IMG/VR virus record: IMGVR_UViG_3300032046_000142
Span: 1-30,956 of that record
From: a virus
Length of the DNA stretch: 30,956 nt
Reading direction: 5' to 3' (one strand)
Positions 20,044 to 26,946 of this stretch are shown in pieces. The position numbers and the translations under genes were made by a program. Within the stretch, counting starts at the first letter, position 1, and the number at the start of each line of letters is the position of its first letter. Below the pieces are notes generated by a model. That model worked only from the letters and a program-made list of their open reading frames with translations, was not told the DNA's origin and searched no databases.

Positions 20044-20139
20044 AACGTTTTTGAAAGATTTTTTCTGTTTGTGAATCGTCCGCAGAGCCGCATTGGATGC
20101 GGTTCCGTGGGCTAGTCAATAAAATAAACGCGTGGGCGA

Positions 20140-20215
20140 GAAAATATATTTTCACTTTTTTCTTGGTGATTCGAGTGGGTGTGCGAGTCTCTTTTCAGCA
20201 AACGGGAACGGTTCC
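20140..20215. promoter_or_regulatory. Palindromes in front of the rightward arm
   Basis: GAAAATATATTTTC at 20140-20153 is a perfect 14-bp palindrome and GGAACGGTTCC at 20205-20215 an 11-bp one that ends three bases before the first start codon of the arm. The second would overlap ribosome loading as RNA or act as an operator as DNA. A weak rightward promoter candidate (TTGATC at 19921, TATTTG at 19944, 17-nt spacer) lies about 190 bases upstream of the first. Confidence 0.35.
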
Positions 20216-20218
20216 TGA

Positions 20219-20533
20219 ATGCGAAAAACTCAAATGAAAATCCAAATCCGCACCACCACCGAAAGCCTCGACCCCAATGATACCTGCACACCCGAGGAGG
20301 CCGCACTTTCCCTGCGCAGCTATTGCGCCGAGATCGACCGAGAGATTGCCAAAATTTACCCAAAGGCTGAGGTCGAACATCTCAACGAGGATTCCTGCGG
20401 CAACGGAATCCGCGTCACAGGCGTCCCGCTCAACGAGGAGCGTGACGAGCAGGCCGAGATCGCAGACGCAATCCAGCGCATTTGCGAGGATGTTTTTGAA
20501 ATAGGAAATTTCTGGGCGCAACCCGCTCGCTGA
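20219..20533 (+). CDS. Hypothetical protein, first gene of the rightward arm
   Basis: The 104-residue protein has CTPEEAALSLRSYCAEIDRE, a helical stretch, and DSCGNGIRVTGVPLNEERDE followed by a long helix. It contains five cysteines but no clear metal motif. Two starts are possible, MRKTQMK or the later Met6 at 20234. G+C is visibly higher than in genes further right. The function is unknown; the position right after the control region suggests an early host-interaction protein. Confidence 0.5.
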   Translation: MRKTQMKIQIRTTTESLDPNDTCTPEEAALSLRSYCAEIDREIAKIYPKAEVEHLNEDSCGNGIRVTGVPLNEERDEQAEIADAIQRICEDVFEIGNFWAQPAR

Positions 20534-20537
20534 TCCC

Positions 20538-20696
20538 ATGAAAATCTTTTCTCATCTTCTCTCCGTCGCTTCCCTTGCTTCCCTTGCTATGGGGTGCGCC
20601 TGCCTGCTTTTCTCCGCTTCGGTTCCTGCTTTGATTGGCTTTCTCGCCTTTGCATCGCTTGGATTGGTAGCCGTGAAATTAAACCCCGAAATCTAA
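20538..20696 (+). CDS. Small membrane protein, two predicted helices
   Basis: This 52-residue gene starts at ATG four bases after the preceding stop and reads MKIFSHLLSVASLASLAMGC, ACLLFSASVPALIGFLAFAS and LGLVAVKLNPEI. Two hydrophobic segments (about 5-27 and 29-46) would span the inner membrane in hairpin form; the alternative is a signal peptide plus one span. A repeated leader element (20699-20717) follows its stop. Small phage membrane proteins early in infection often affect host physiology, but the function is unknown. Confidence 0.55.
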   Translation: MKIFSHLLSVASLASLAMGCACLLFSASVPALIGFLAFASLGLVAVKLNPEI

Positions 20697-20698
20697 CC

Positions 20699-20717
20699 TT
20701 TGTTCCCCTCAGAACAT
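20699..20717 (+). repeat. Duplicated hairpin leader, copy 1
   Basis: TTTGTTCCCCTCAGAACAT can fold as TGTTC/GAACA with a 6-nt loop. It starts 2 bases after a stop codon and stands 30 nt before the start of the 116-residue gene. An identical 19-base copy stands before the annealing-protein gene at 21850-21868, and both are followed by A/T-rich, AAACCAA-type sequence. It may be a promoter-linked or message-level control element. Confidence 0.55.
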
Positions 20718-20747
20718 CAAACCAAAAAACCAAAAAATACACACAAA

Positions 20748-21098
20748 ATGAAAACCACATTGTCCAATTCGCACGCCGCCGAAATCCTCGCAAACGACGA
20801 AAATTCGTCTTTCTCCCGCCTCGGTGCATATGCCTTGGTTGACTACCTAGAGCAAATGGAGGAAGACTGTGGCGAGGAAATAGAGTTCTGTCACATTGCC
20901 ATTCGCTGCGATTATTCAGAATATGAGAGCCTTCAGGAATGGGCGCATGAACATTTTTCAAATGCCCTTGAGGAACTCGGATTTGATGAAACAGAGGAAA
21001 ACGACGACGAACAGGTTGATGAGAAAATCCGCGAATATATTCAAGACCGTGGCCAGCTCATCGAATTTTCGGGAGGTATCATCGTTTCCTCGTTCTAA
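20748..21098 (+). CDS. Acidic hypothetical protein
   Basis: Starting at ATG 20748 the protein is 116 residues: MKTTLSNSHAAEILANDENS, then LGAYALVDYLEQMEEDCGEE and a strongly acidic DETEENDDEQVDEKIREYIQ. Net charge is very negative, as in DNA-mimic or inhibitor proteins of phages, though no fold can be assigned. A longer frame beginning at 20700 lacks a leader. It has the duplicated leader element upstream, so it may be co-regulated with the recombination gene at 21892. Confidence 0.55.
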   Translation: MKTTLSNSHAAEILANDENSSFSRLGAYALVDYLEQMEEDCGEEIEFCHIAIRCDYSEYESLQEWAHEHFSNALEELGFDETEENDDEQVDEKIREYIQDRGQLIEFSGGIIVSSF

Positions 21099-21143
21099 TC
21101 CATGCGCACCTTTTTAATCCATAAACAAAAACCATTTCAAACC

Positions 21144-21338
21144 ATGAAAAAACAAACAGAAGAAATCCCTTTAACGCACCTATCAAAAAACTCTGAGGGG
21201 TGGTCTTTAATGCACAACGGAATGCTATTGTGTGCCGTTACGACGCAAGAAAGGGCGGAAGGATTTGCGGAACATTTTAAACTAAAACTCCCCCATGTCT
21301 TTTGGGATGGGGAGCAAGGGCAATTCGTTTCCATTTAA
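21144..21338 (+). CDS. Small hypothetical protein
   Basis: I choose the ATG at 21144 (MKKQTEEIPLTHLSKNSEGW) behind an A-rich leader, giving 64 residues. It contains LLCAVTTQERAEGFAEHFKL. The pattern of a short beta hairpin, then a helix starting TQERAE, resembles many small phage proteins that are otherwise uncharacterised. It ends DGEQGQFVSI. Confidence 0.45.
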   Translation: MKKQTEEIPLTHLSKNSEGWSLMHNGMLLCAVTTQERAEGFAEHFKLKLPHVFWDGEQGQFVSI

Positions 21339-21350
21339 TATTTTCCAATA

Positions 21351-21446
21351 ATGAAAACCATAAACCACACGCCCGCCCCTTGGGACATTGAAGAATCCTT
21401 TCAAGGTTGGAATGTGTGGAAATTTGAACCAGAGGGGGAGGCATGA
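21351..21446 (+). CDS. Very small phage protein with HTPAPW motif
   Basis: The 31-residue gene encodes MKTINHTPAPWDIEESFQGW and a short acidic tail. HTPAPW (or HTPGPW) opens a common family of small phage proteins of unknown role, usually longer than this, so it is a short or truncated member. Its stop overlaps the next start as ATGA (21443-21446). Confidence 0.5.
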   Translation: MKTINHTPAPWDIEESFQGWNVWKFEPEGEA

Positions 21447-21706
21447 AATACCCGCAAGGAACAAAGTTTATTCGTCGCGGTGATAGGCACAAAAGAGTTT
21501 TGACCGTGTTTGACTATCATACAACGCTCCGCTTTCAGATTAAACAAGCGGAGCGGCACGGTCTAGATTCAATCACTATCACTCTACCAAGGGCGAAGCA
21601 GATTGCGCGAGAGTTGCGCGATAGCATCAAGGAACAAGCTAAGCCAGTTTCCCGCTTGGATCGAATCTTTTCAAGCGTAGAAAAAGCAAAGTTTGCTGAA
21701 TACTGA
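21443..21706 (+). CDS. Small basic hypothetical protein
   Basis: The 87-residue protein begins MKYPQGTKFIRRGDRHKRVL and has a basic beta-rich N-terminus, then a helical ITLPRAKQIARELRDSIKEQ and a Ser/Lys tail. It is coupled to the HTPAPW gene. Nucleic acid binding is possible from charge alone; no known domain is seen. Confidence 0.45.
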   Translation: MKYPQGTKFIRRGDRHKRVLTVFDYHTTLRFQIKQAERHGLDSITITLPRAKQIARELRDSIKEQAKPVSRLDRIFSSVEKAKFAEY

Positions 21707-21708
21707 TA

Positions 21709-21849
21709 ATGACACGATTCAAAACCATTCAAGACATCTTGCAAAAGCAAAGCGAGGAACGAGACAGGCAACGCCTAGCGGATTTCCTCTTAAAAATCTT
21801 CTTTGCTCATATAATAATCGTAACTTTATATTTTTACCTCACAAAATAA
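21709..21849 (+). CDS. Small single-span membrane protein
   Basis: The 46-residue protein has a charged N-terminal helix (QDILQKQSEERDRQRLADF) and a hydrophobic C-terminal segment LLKIFFAHIIIVTLYFYL that would anchor it in the membrane. It starts two bases after the previous stop and its own stop is directly followed by copy 2 of the duplicated leader. The function is unknown. Confidence 0.5.
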   Translation: MTRFKTIQDILQKQSEERDRQRLADFLLKIFFAHIIIVTLYFYLTK

Positions 21850-21868
21850 TTTGTTCCCCTCAGAACAT
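21850..21868 (+). repeat. Duplicated hairpin leader, copy 2
   Basis: It is identical over 19 bases to 20699-20717 and lies 23 nt before the ATG of the annealing-protein gene, again directly behind a stop codon. The conserved placement before two start codons suggests a regulatory role common to both genes. Confidence 0.55.
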
Positions 21869-21891
21869 AAACCAATAAATAATATAAATAT

Positions 21892-22734
21892 ATGCAAAAT
21901 CAATTAGTAGTTCACAACCAATCGGTTCAAGACATAACAGCAATGGCGCAAGCCATCACCAAGTCGGGCCTATTCGGCATCAAGACAGCAGATCAAGCCG
22001 TGGCTCTCATGCTCGTAGCACAAAGCGAAGGAAGGCATCCTGCGAGCGTTGCCAGTGAGTTTGATATCATCCAAGGCCGTCCAGCTCTCAAGAGCCAAGC
22101 GGCACTGGCGAGGTTTCAAGCAGCAGGCGGGAAAATCCAGTGGGTTGAGCGCACAGACTCCAAGGCAAGCGCGAAGTTCAGCCATGCACAAGGGGGCGAG
22201 TTGCTTGTCGAATGGACTATTGAACAAGCAAGGGATGCAGGGCTAACATCAAAGCAAACATGGAAGCAGTATGCTCGTGCCATGCTCTCGGCTCGTGTTG
22301 TCGCAGAAGGTGTAAGAGCCTGTTATCCTGCCTGCCTTAATGGCGTTTACTTGGCCGAGGAGGTTCAAGACTTCGACACCAAGCCAAGACCAGCCAAGGA
22401 GGTTATTGAACTCGTTCACGAGGCTCCTAGCGCAAAAGAAGTGCCATCCTTGCCAGAGCCTCCCAAGGAAACCACTAATAATGTCGAAATCCCTAATAAT
22501 GCGGAAATCCAAGGGGAGATTGTCGAAGGCGAAATCTCATGGGAGGCTAACTGGTGGACTCCTGAAGTTGAGGCAATGCTGGCAGATGTTAGTGAAGTGA
22601 ACGCATACCTCGTCAAGAAGGGTAAAATCAAAGATGGGCAGACTTGGAAGGACATCAAGGACGAAACTTATCGCGCAAACCTTGTAGCCAAGACCAGCAA
22701 GTTCATCGAGGCCGTTCTCAAGGCATCAAAATAA
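21892..22734 (+). CDS. Putative ssDNA-annealing recombinase (RecT/Red-beta-like)
   Basis: The 280-residue protein would anneal single strands during recombination. The central part has AVALMLVAQSEGRHPASVAS, FDIIQGRPALKSQAALARFQ, AAGGKIQWVERTDSKASAKF and KQYARAMLSARVVAEGVRAC with following YPACLNGVYLAEEVQDF; similar blocks are found in RecT-like phage proteins. The last 110 residues are a Pro/Glu-rich linker (KPRPAKEVIELVHEAPSAKE) and a short helical C-terminal domain, perhaps an SSB- or partner-binding tail. It is followed by small genes and then a PD-(D/E)XK exonuclease, the standard partner. The alternative is another DNA-metabolism protein of unknown activity. Confidence 0.55.
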   Translation: MQNQLVVHNQSVQDITAMAQAITKSGLFGIKTADQAVALMLVAQSEGRHPASVASEFDIIQGRPALKSQAALARFQAAGGKIQWVERTDSKASAKFSHAQGGELLVEWTIEQARDAGLTSKQTWKQYARAMLSARVVAEGVRACYPACLNGVYLAEEVQDFDTKPRPAKEVIELVHEAPSAKEVPSLPEPPKETTNNVEIPNNAEIQGEIVEGEISWEANWWTPEVEAMLADVSEVNAYLVKKGKIKDGQTWKDIKDETYRANLVAKTSKFIEAVLKASK

Positions 22735-22808
22735 TGGAAGATCAAGAATATCGTGCGCCATCAAGGAGCATGGATGACGAGCCGCAAGACAATCCACAAG
22801 AACAATAA
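22734..22808 (+). CDS. Tiny ORF (24 residues) coupled on both sides
   Basis: MEDQEYRAPSRSMDDEPQDN continues with PQEQ. Its ATG shares one base with the annealing-protein stop (TAATG at 22732) and its TAA shares one base with the next ATG (22808). It is polar and acidic. Whether it makes a stable peptide or only carries ribosomes to the next gene is unknown. Confidence 0.35.
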   Translation: MEDQEYRAPSRSMDDEPQDNPQEQ

Positions 22809-23032
22809 TGAAGAACACAATTACATTTGAAGGAGAGCGGACAGCAATGTCCGCCTCTGGCAACACGGAATGGTATGAGTTCACAATTACATCGACGCAT
22901 CGGATCACACGATCTGGCGCGAAGGCTATTGGAGAGGTTCACGGCATGGGTGGTCAAGACTTCTCATGCGAAGAATATAATGAAGATGGACTTCATATTT
23001 ATAAATGCAAGGCAAAATGTTACTGCGATTAA
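22808..23032 (+). CDS. Small hypothetical protein
   Basis: The 74-residue protein reads MKNTITFEGERTAMSASGNT and ends EDGLHIYKCKAKCYCD, with Cys at four positions near the C-terminus. A TITFEGERTAMSASGNTEWYEFTI-like beta segment suggests a compact beta fold. It starts coupled to the preceding tiny ORF. No family was recognised. Confidence 0.5.
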   Translation: MKNTITFEGERTAMSASGNTEWYEFTITSTHRITRSGAKAIGEVHGMGGQDFSCEEYNEDGLHIYKCKAKCYCD

Positions 23033-23056
23033 ATAAACACAAAACAAAATAGAAAA

Positions 23057-23230
23057 ATGAACGCAACACAAACAAACTGGAAAAAACACACGCGCAAAAA
23101 GAGAATGAACTCCCGCGAGAAGCATCTACTCACAGCATTGCAGGACATAGCCGCAATGGTAGTAAGTCCTAACGACACACGGGCAGACATTCTCGCTCAT
23201 GCGCTAAAAGCTATTGGGAAAATACAATGA
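23057..23230 (+). CDS. Small basic hypothetical protein
   Basis: The 57-residue protein opens MNATQTNWKKHTRKKRMNSR, very basic, then a helix HLLTALQDIAAMVV and RADILAHALKAI. It overlaps its follower by ATGA (23227-23230). Charge suggests nucleic acid contact; nothing else can be said. Confidence 0.45.
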   Translation: MNATQTNWKKHTRKKRMNSREKHLLTALQDIAAMVVSPNDTRADILAHALKAIGKIQ

Positions 23231-23370
23231 ATCTTACACTTGAAACAAAAAGAGCAATCGTGACTTCTCTCTACATTACCATAACGCATTATTGGAAACA
23301 GAGAAAATCACTAGTGAGTAGGGGATATATTAAGCAATCAATCGAAGCGATCAGAGAAATAACAAAATAG
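23227..23370 (+). CDS. Small hypothetical protein
   Basis: The 47-residue protein MNLTLETKRAIVTSLYITIT continues HYWKQRKSLVSRGYIKQSIE. The basic, helical sequence has no recognised motif. It is coupled by ATGA to the preceding gene. Confidence 0.4.
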   Translation: MNLTLETKRAIVTSLYITITHYWKQRKSLVSRGYIKQSIEAIREITK

Positions 23371-23379
23371 AAAAATACA

Positions 23380-23610
23380 ATGAAAAACACAAAAAAAAGA
23401 ACATTCGGCGATGAGATTTCATTTTATCTCGATGCAACTGGAGCAGGAAATGGAATTATTACTAATGATTCAGAAGGAGGAATGTCATGTATCATTTATA
23501 ATAAAGAACATGATGAAGTTGTAATAATACAAGAATGCAACGAAGGAGAAGCAAAAACAATGTTCTTGTATGACAATGAAATAAATGCACTTAGAGAAAT
23601 TCTGAAATGA
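23380..23610 (+). CDS. Small hypothetical protein
   Basis: The 76-residue protein holds GDEISFYLDATGAGNGIITN and GGMSCIIYNKEHDEVVIIQE, an alternating beta pattern, and ends with a helix NEINALREILK. It is similar in size and composition to the gene at 22808-23032. Its stop overlaps the next start as ATGA. The function is unknown. Confidence 0.5.
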   Translation: MKNTKKRTFGDEISFYLDATGAGNGIITNDSEGGMSCIIYNKEHDEVVIIQECNEGEAKTMFLYDNEINALREILK

Positions 23611-23714
23611 ATCCAGACCAAGTTTTATTTATTATCTGTGCTTCATTTGAAGCAGCCAAGTTCCTAATTCCAGTTGCCATTTTCGGCTACATACTAATCA
23701 GATTAAATCCATGA
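23607..23714 (+). CDS. Small membrane peptide (35 residues)
   Basis: MNPDQVLFIICASFEAAKFL is followed by IPVAIFGYILIRLNP; almost the entire peptide is hydrophobic with one helix through the membrane. It overlaps both neighbours by ATGA, so it is coupled to the exonuclease gene. Confidence 0.45.
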   Translation: MNPDQVLFIICASFEAAKFLIPVAIFGYILIRLNP

Positions 23715-24724
23715 ATATAAGACACTCATTACTGCCAAAGCTGGCAGAATGTCCTTGCTATGAGTCCAAGAAAGGCGAGGCAGGCCCAGCGGCACAGCGT
23801 GGAACATTGCTCGATGGTCGATTCCGCGAGGCATTGTCCACAGGCGAGCTTAACGAGGTTGACTTGTCCAAGGACGACATTAAAGCCGTTAAGTGGGCAG
23901 TTAAGCAGGTCAAGAAAATCGCTGGTAATAATGCGATAATCACAGACGAGAATCTTCTTAAGGTGAAGACTCCCGGCATTGACCATATCGGAACAGAAGA
24001 TTGCAGGATTCCAAACATTCAGACCAGCGGAGATCTAAAAACGGGAATCCAGCGGAGTTATTTTTCCCAAATGGCGGCATACGCATGGGGCAACATGGAA
24101 GCAAACTTCTGTGAGGAATGGACTTGTTACCTCATCTTCTGCGACCAGAAAGAAGTCGTTGAACACAAGTTCACACTAGCCAAGGCTCAAGAAGTTGTTG
24201 AGAGCATTATCAATGAATATGTGAATCCCGAAAAGCTTCCAAGCGTTTGCCAGTATTGCTCATGGTGCGCCAAGAAGGATGTTTGTCCTGCGGTTGTTGG
24301 CCCAGTAGTAGAAGCCAATCACCTGATGGACTCAACGCAAAATCTAGCCGTATTGCGCGAAGAGATTGCCAATGATCCTGTCAGGCTCTCAAGGTTCCTA
24401 GAGATTAACAAGATGTTTGAGTCTGAGCTAGTCAAGCCACTCAAGGAAATTGCCAAGGAAAAGCTGGAAGCTGGCGAGGAGCTTCAAGGTTGGAAGTTGT
24501 CGCAAGTAAAGGGAAGTGAATACTTCGATAGGCTTTCGATTGTCCGAGCTGCAATCAGCGGGAAGTGGAGCCTAGATGATCTTGTTGATGCACTAGGCGG
24601 AACAATGAGTAGCAGCACATTTCGGGAGCTTTGCGAAAAGTATCGCACTCCAGTTATCGAAGAAGAAGCAAAACGAAAAGATGGATTCTCAAAGATGATC
24701 CAAGCTAAAAATAAAAATAAATAA
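23711..24724 (+). CDS. PD-(D/E)XK exonuclease with four-Cys cluster (Cas4/RecB-like)
   Basis: The 337-residue protein has the nuclease core: KTPGIDHIGTEDC at 86-98 (Asp91 and Glu96), TSGDLKTG at 105-112 (D108-x-K110) and the following QMAAYAWG helix (120-127). CQYCSWCAKKDVC at 180-192, together with ECPCYES near residue 14, resembles the iron-sulphur Cys set of Cas4/AddB-type nucleases. It likely resects DNA 5' ends for the annealing protein encoded upstream. The C-terminal third is helical (EINKMFESELVKPLKEIAKE) and of unknown role. ATGA coupling to the membrane peptide precedes it. Confidence 0.75.
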   Translation: MNIRHSLLPKLAECPCYESKKGEAGPAAQRGTLLDGRFREALSTGELNEVDLSKDDIKAVKWAVKQVKKIAGNNAIITDENLLKVKTPGIDHIGTEDCRIPNIQTSGDLKTGIQRSYFSQMAAYAWGNMEANFCEEWTCYLIFCDQKEVVEHKFTLAKAQEVVESIINEYVNPEKLPSVCQYCSWCAKKDVCPAVVGPVVEANHLMDSTQNLAVLREEIANDPVRLSRFLEINKMFESELVKPLKEIAKEKLEAGEELQGWKLSQVKGSEYFDRLSIVRAAISGKWSLDDLVDALGGTMSSSTFRELCEKYRTPVIEEEAKRKDGFSKMIQAKNKNK

Positions 24725-24728
24725 ATAT

Positions 24729-24884
24729 ATGCCAAAATCAGAATACTACGACGATCCAGAATCATACTGGAATGAAAAGAAAGAACGAAAAGAAGCGGAC
24801 GGCAAGGAGCGTCTGGAACGATGGGAGCGACAGAACCCGAATCATGTTTATGGACAAAGTGAACTAAGGCCACCAAGAGAATGA
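24729..24884 (+). CDS. Small charged hypothetical protein
   Basis: The 51-residue protein MPKSEYYDDPESYWNEKKER is full of charged residues and Tyr/Trp. It starts four bases after the nuclease stop behind an ATAAATAT leader and overlaps its follower by ATGA at 24881. No family is recognised. Confidence 0.45.
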   Translation: MPKSEYYDDPESYWNEKKERKEADGKERLERWERQNPNHVYGQSELRPPRE

Positions 24885-25225
24885 GAATCAGAACAGGATA
24901 CAAACAGAAAAGCAGGCACAAGCTTGACGAGAACGAGAAAGAAGCAATCCAGAAGTGGGTTTCTCTTCGAAAAATTAAACCACAAGAATGGGTTGATAAG
25001 GTTAATTCGCTTCCAGACATTGCAAGGGGCCAGATTGCAAGAATGATCTGGTGGGATTTCTGGAGCGATAAGCTGGTAGCCAATCGTTGGACTGAGTTTG
25101 ACCATTGGCTCCAATTTGACTCAAGAGAGGAAACAGAGCCAGTTCCACTAGATATGATAGCTGAATGCCTCAAGGTAGTGGGTTATCCAGAATATCGTAT
25201 TAAACTTCGCCTAATGGCCTTTTAA
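24881..25225 (+). CDS. Hypothetical protein, Trp-rich and helical
   Basis: The 114-residue protein reads MRIRTGYKQKSRHKLDENEK, then KPQEWVDKVNSLPDIARGQI, ARMIWWDFWSDKLVANRWTE and ends with LKVVGYPEYRIKLRLMAF. Helix-rich with seven Trp, it has no recognised motif. It lies between the exonuclease and a run of small conserved genes. Confidence 0.5.
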   Translation: MRIRTGYKQKSRHKLDENEKEAIQKWVSLRKIKPQEWVDKVNSLPDIARGQIARMIWWDFWSDKLVANRWTEFDHWLQFDSREETEPVPLDMIAECLKVVGYPEYRIKLRLMAF

Positions 25226-25230
25226 TAAAT

Positions 25231-25422
25231 ATGGAAAATAAATATAACCCCGGATCAGTTGAAGCGATAGATGCAGGATGCACTTGCCCTGTCATGGATA
25301 ATGGTAGAGGCAAGGGATACATGGGAATGGATGGAATTTTTGTGTATAATGAAAATTGCGAATACCATTCAGAGACAATCAAGAAAGTAATTAAAGAAAT
25401 AGAATATAATGAGAAAAAGTGA
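25231..25422 (+). CDS. Small conserved phage protein with Cys/His motif
   Basis: The 63-residue protein reads MENKYNPGSVEAIDAGCTCP and VMDNGRGKGYMGMDGIFVYN, then a later NCEYHSE. AGCTCPVMDN.RG.GY and the final C..H form a pattern known from many small phage proteins and may bind a metal. The function is unknown. It begins behind a TAATAAAT leader and its end overlaps the next gene by 14 bases. Confidence 0.6.
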   Translation: MENKYNPGSVEAIDAGCTCPVMDNGRGKGYMGMDGIFVYNENCEYHSETIKKVIKEIEYNEKK

Positions 25423-25633
25423 ATTGTGGAGAATATATGTTAAGAAGAATCCATCATTTGAAGGAGATGGAAATGTCACAATGTCAGCAAGGGGATTGAA
25501 GAAGCTATTCGATACCACTTGGGACACTGCATATTACGATGGAGAAGAAGAACCTGTTGAAAAAACAAAGCAGAGTTTTCAACCAAGGTCAGCATCAATA
25601 AATGATCTAATGTCAATATTCGGAATGAAATAA
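25409..25633 (+). CDS. Small conserved phage protein
   Basis: The 74-residue protein reads MRKSELWRIYVKKNPSFEGD and GNVTMSARGLKKLFDTTWDT, a block I recall in small phage proteins of replication operons. The C-terminus is polar with an SINDLMSIFGMK ending. The function is unknown. Overlap with the preceding gene suggests joint translation. Confidence 0.55.
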   Translation: MRKSELWRIYVKKNPSFEGDGNVTMSARGLKKLFDTTWDTAYYDGEEEPVEKTKQSFQPRSASINDLMSIFGMK

Positions 25634-25637
25634 ATAT

Positions 25638-25820
25638 ATGAGCCTTATAATAAATAATAAACAATTACTTGATACAGTTGAGTCACTTGAGAAGCGAATC
25701 AATAAGCATACTGAAATACTTTCTAAGCTAGAAAAGCTAATCAAAGAATGCGCAGGATCAAGAATATCAGAGGGAGTCTCGCAAACTCTACAAGAAACAA
25801 TTAAAGAAATATACAAATGA
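25638..25820 (+). CDS. Short coiled-coil protein
   Basis: The 60-residue protein MSLIINNKQLLDTVESLEKR INKHTEILSKLEKLIKE is a helix with good heptad spacing of Leu/Ile, likely an oligomerising coil. It starts after an AAATATATG leader and overlaps its follower by ATGA. The function is unknown. Confidence 0.45.
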   Translation: MSLIINNKQLLDTVESLEKRINKHTEILSKLEKLIKECAGSRISEGVSQTLQETIKEIYK

Positions 25821-26155
25821 ACACAATACAAAAAATACTTAATCTATTTAACGAAGACAAACAACCATCACTTCCAGAGCGATTTGAGAAATACCATGTA
25901 GAAAACCCAGATGTTTACAATTGCCTTGTTTCACTTGCGAGAGAGGTATTGCAAAATAATAGAAGCAGGACGATGGGGATTGGAATGCTCTACGAAGTCT
26001 TGAGATGGAAGCATTATGTAACAACTCATGGCAGTGAGGAATACAAGCTTCCGAACGAATACAGGGCATTCTACGCTCGCAAGATCATGGAACAAGAGGC
26101 TGATCTAGCTGGATGCTTCAACACACGCAAGTCGGTTGCTGATGCTAAAATATAA
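25817..26155 (+). CDS. Conserved phage replication-operon protein
   Basis: The 112-residue protein has RFEKYHVENPDVYNCLVSLA, RTMGIGMLYEVLRWKHYVTT and LPNEYRAFYARKIMEQEADL. The F...NP.VY..L..LAR ... G...L.E..RW ... N..Y...YAR.IM..E.DL pattern is familiar from many phages and has no known function. Position before the replication initiator-like gene suggests a replication role. It overlaps neighbours at both ends. Confidence 0.6.
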   Translation: MNTIQKILNLFNEDKQPSLPERFEKYHVENPDVYNCLVSLAREVLQNNRSRTMGIGMLYEVLRWKHYVTTHGSEEYKLPNEYRAFYARKIMEQEADLAGCFNTRKSVADAKI

Positions 26156-26946
26156 TGCAATTCAAAATAGAACAATATGAGAGATGTCAATCAATGGCAG
26201 AAGGCTCTATTGAGGATCATCTCATAGGAATCACAAAGCCAACGATTGACCGAATACTCAAGATGGAAAATCCATCAGACTGCATAGCACTTTATACCTT
26301 CTATGCCTACACAAGAAAATGGCAGAAGAATAATGCTGTTTACGCGACATCTGAATATGCAATGAAGGCCATGGCTTGGGGTAGAGAAAGATTTGCCAAG
26401 GCAAAGTCACAGTTGAAGGAGGCTGGCTTCATTGAAGACATCCAGAGGAAAGATGCAGGAGGAAAAGTCATTGGTTGGTATGTTGGTGTTAAGTTTGCAC
26501 AGAACGCAACGATGGGGAATTTCTCCATTGCTGATGTTCAAGAAAACCACCCTCCGGCTTTACCACAGGGTGGTTCCACCAGAGTGTGGCTAAACCGCAC
26601 CCAAATACCTATTACTAATATTAAAATACCTAATACTGGTAAAGAAATGCAAGAGACAGTAGCAGCGCATGAGGCTTCATTGCCTTCACCCTGTGAAGTC
26701 AACAAGCCAAAAAGACAAGTTAAAGATAATAGAACAACTGAAGAATTTGTAGCTGAACTCAAGAAAATCTATGACTACATTGATATTGATGTAGAACTCA
26801 AAAGAATCGACGCTTGGCTTCTTACTCACCAAGACCGCAAGAAGACTCGCCGCTTCGTCACCAACTGGCTTAATCGAATCGAAAAACCAATGCCCAAACA
26901 AAAATCAACCCTTGGAATCACTGAAGGATACCGTCCATGTCTTTAA
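26155..26946 (+). CDS. Winged-helix replication protein or helicase loader
   Basis: The 263-residue protein has an N-terminal helical part containing LYTFYAYTRKWQKNNAVYAT, SEYAMKAMAWGRERFAKAKS, QLKEAGFIEDIQRKDAGGKV (a winged helix-turn-helix with recognition helix near 82-100, as in phage replication initiators). A low-complexity linker follows, and residues 215-250 have DVELKRIDAWLLTHQDRKKT RRFVTNWLNRI, a pattern often at the C-terminus of phage replisome-organiser proteins where the helicase is bound. It directly precedes a DnaB-like helicase and overlaps it by 10 bases. A loader is the more likely role, initiator the alternative. Confidence 0.6.
   Translation: MQFKIEQYERCQSMAEGSIEDHLIGITKPTIDRILKMENPSDCIALYTFYAYTRKWQKNNAVYATSEYAMKAMAWGRERFAKAKSQLKEAGFIEDIQRKDAGGKVIGWYVGVKFAQNATMGNFSIADVQENHPPALPQGGSTRVWLNRTQIPITNIKIPNTGKEMQETVAAHEASLPSPCEVNKPKRQVKDNRTTEEFVAELKKIYDYIDIDVELKRIDAWLLTHQDRKKTRRFVTNWLNRIEKPMPKQKSTLGITEGYRPCL

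Noticed and set aside
24484-25173. Minus-strand ORF of 229 codons opposite the nuclease end and following genes
   Set aside because: It crosses three plus-strand genes that have coupled starts; Ser/Leu-rich low-complexity translation is typical of shadow frames.
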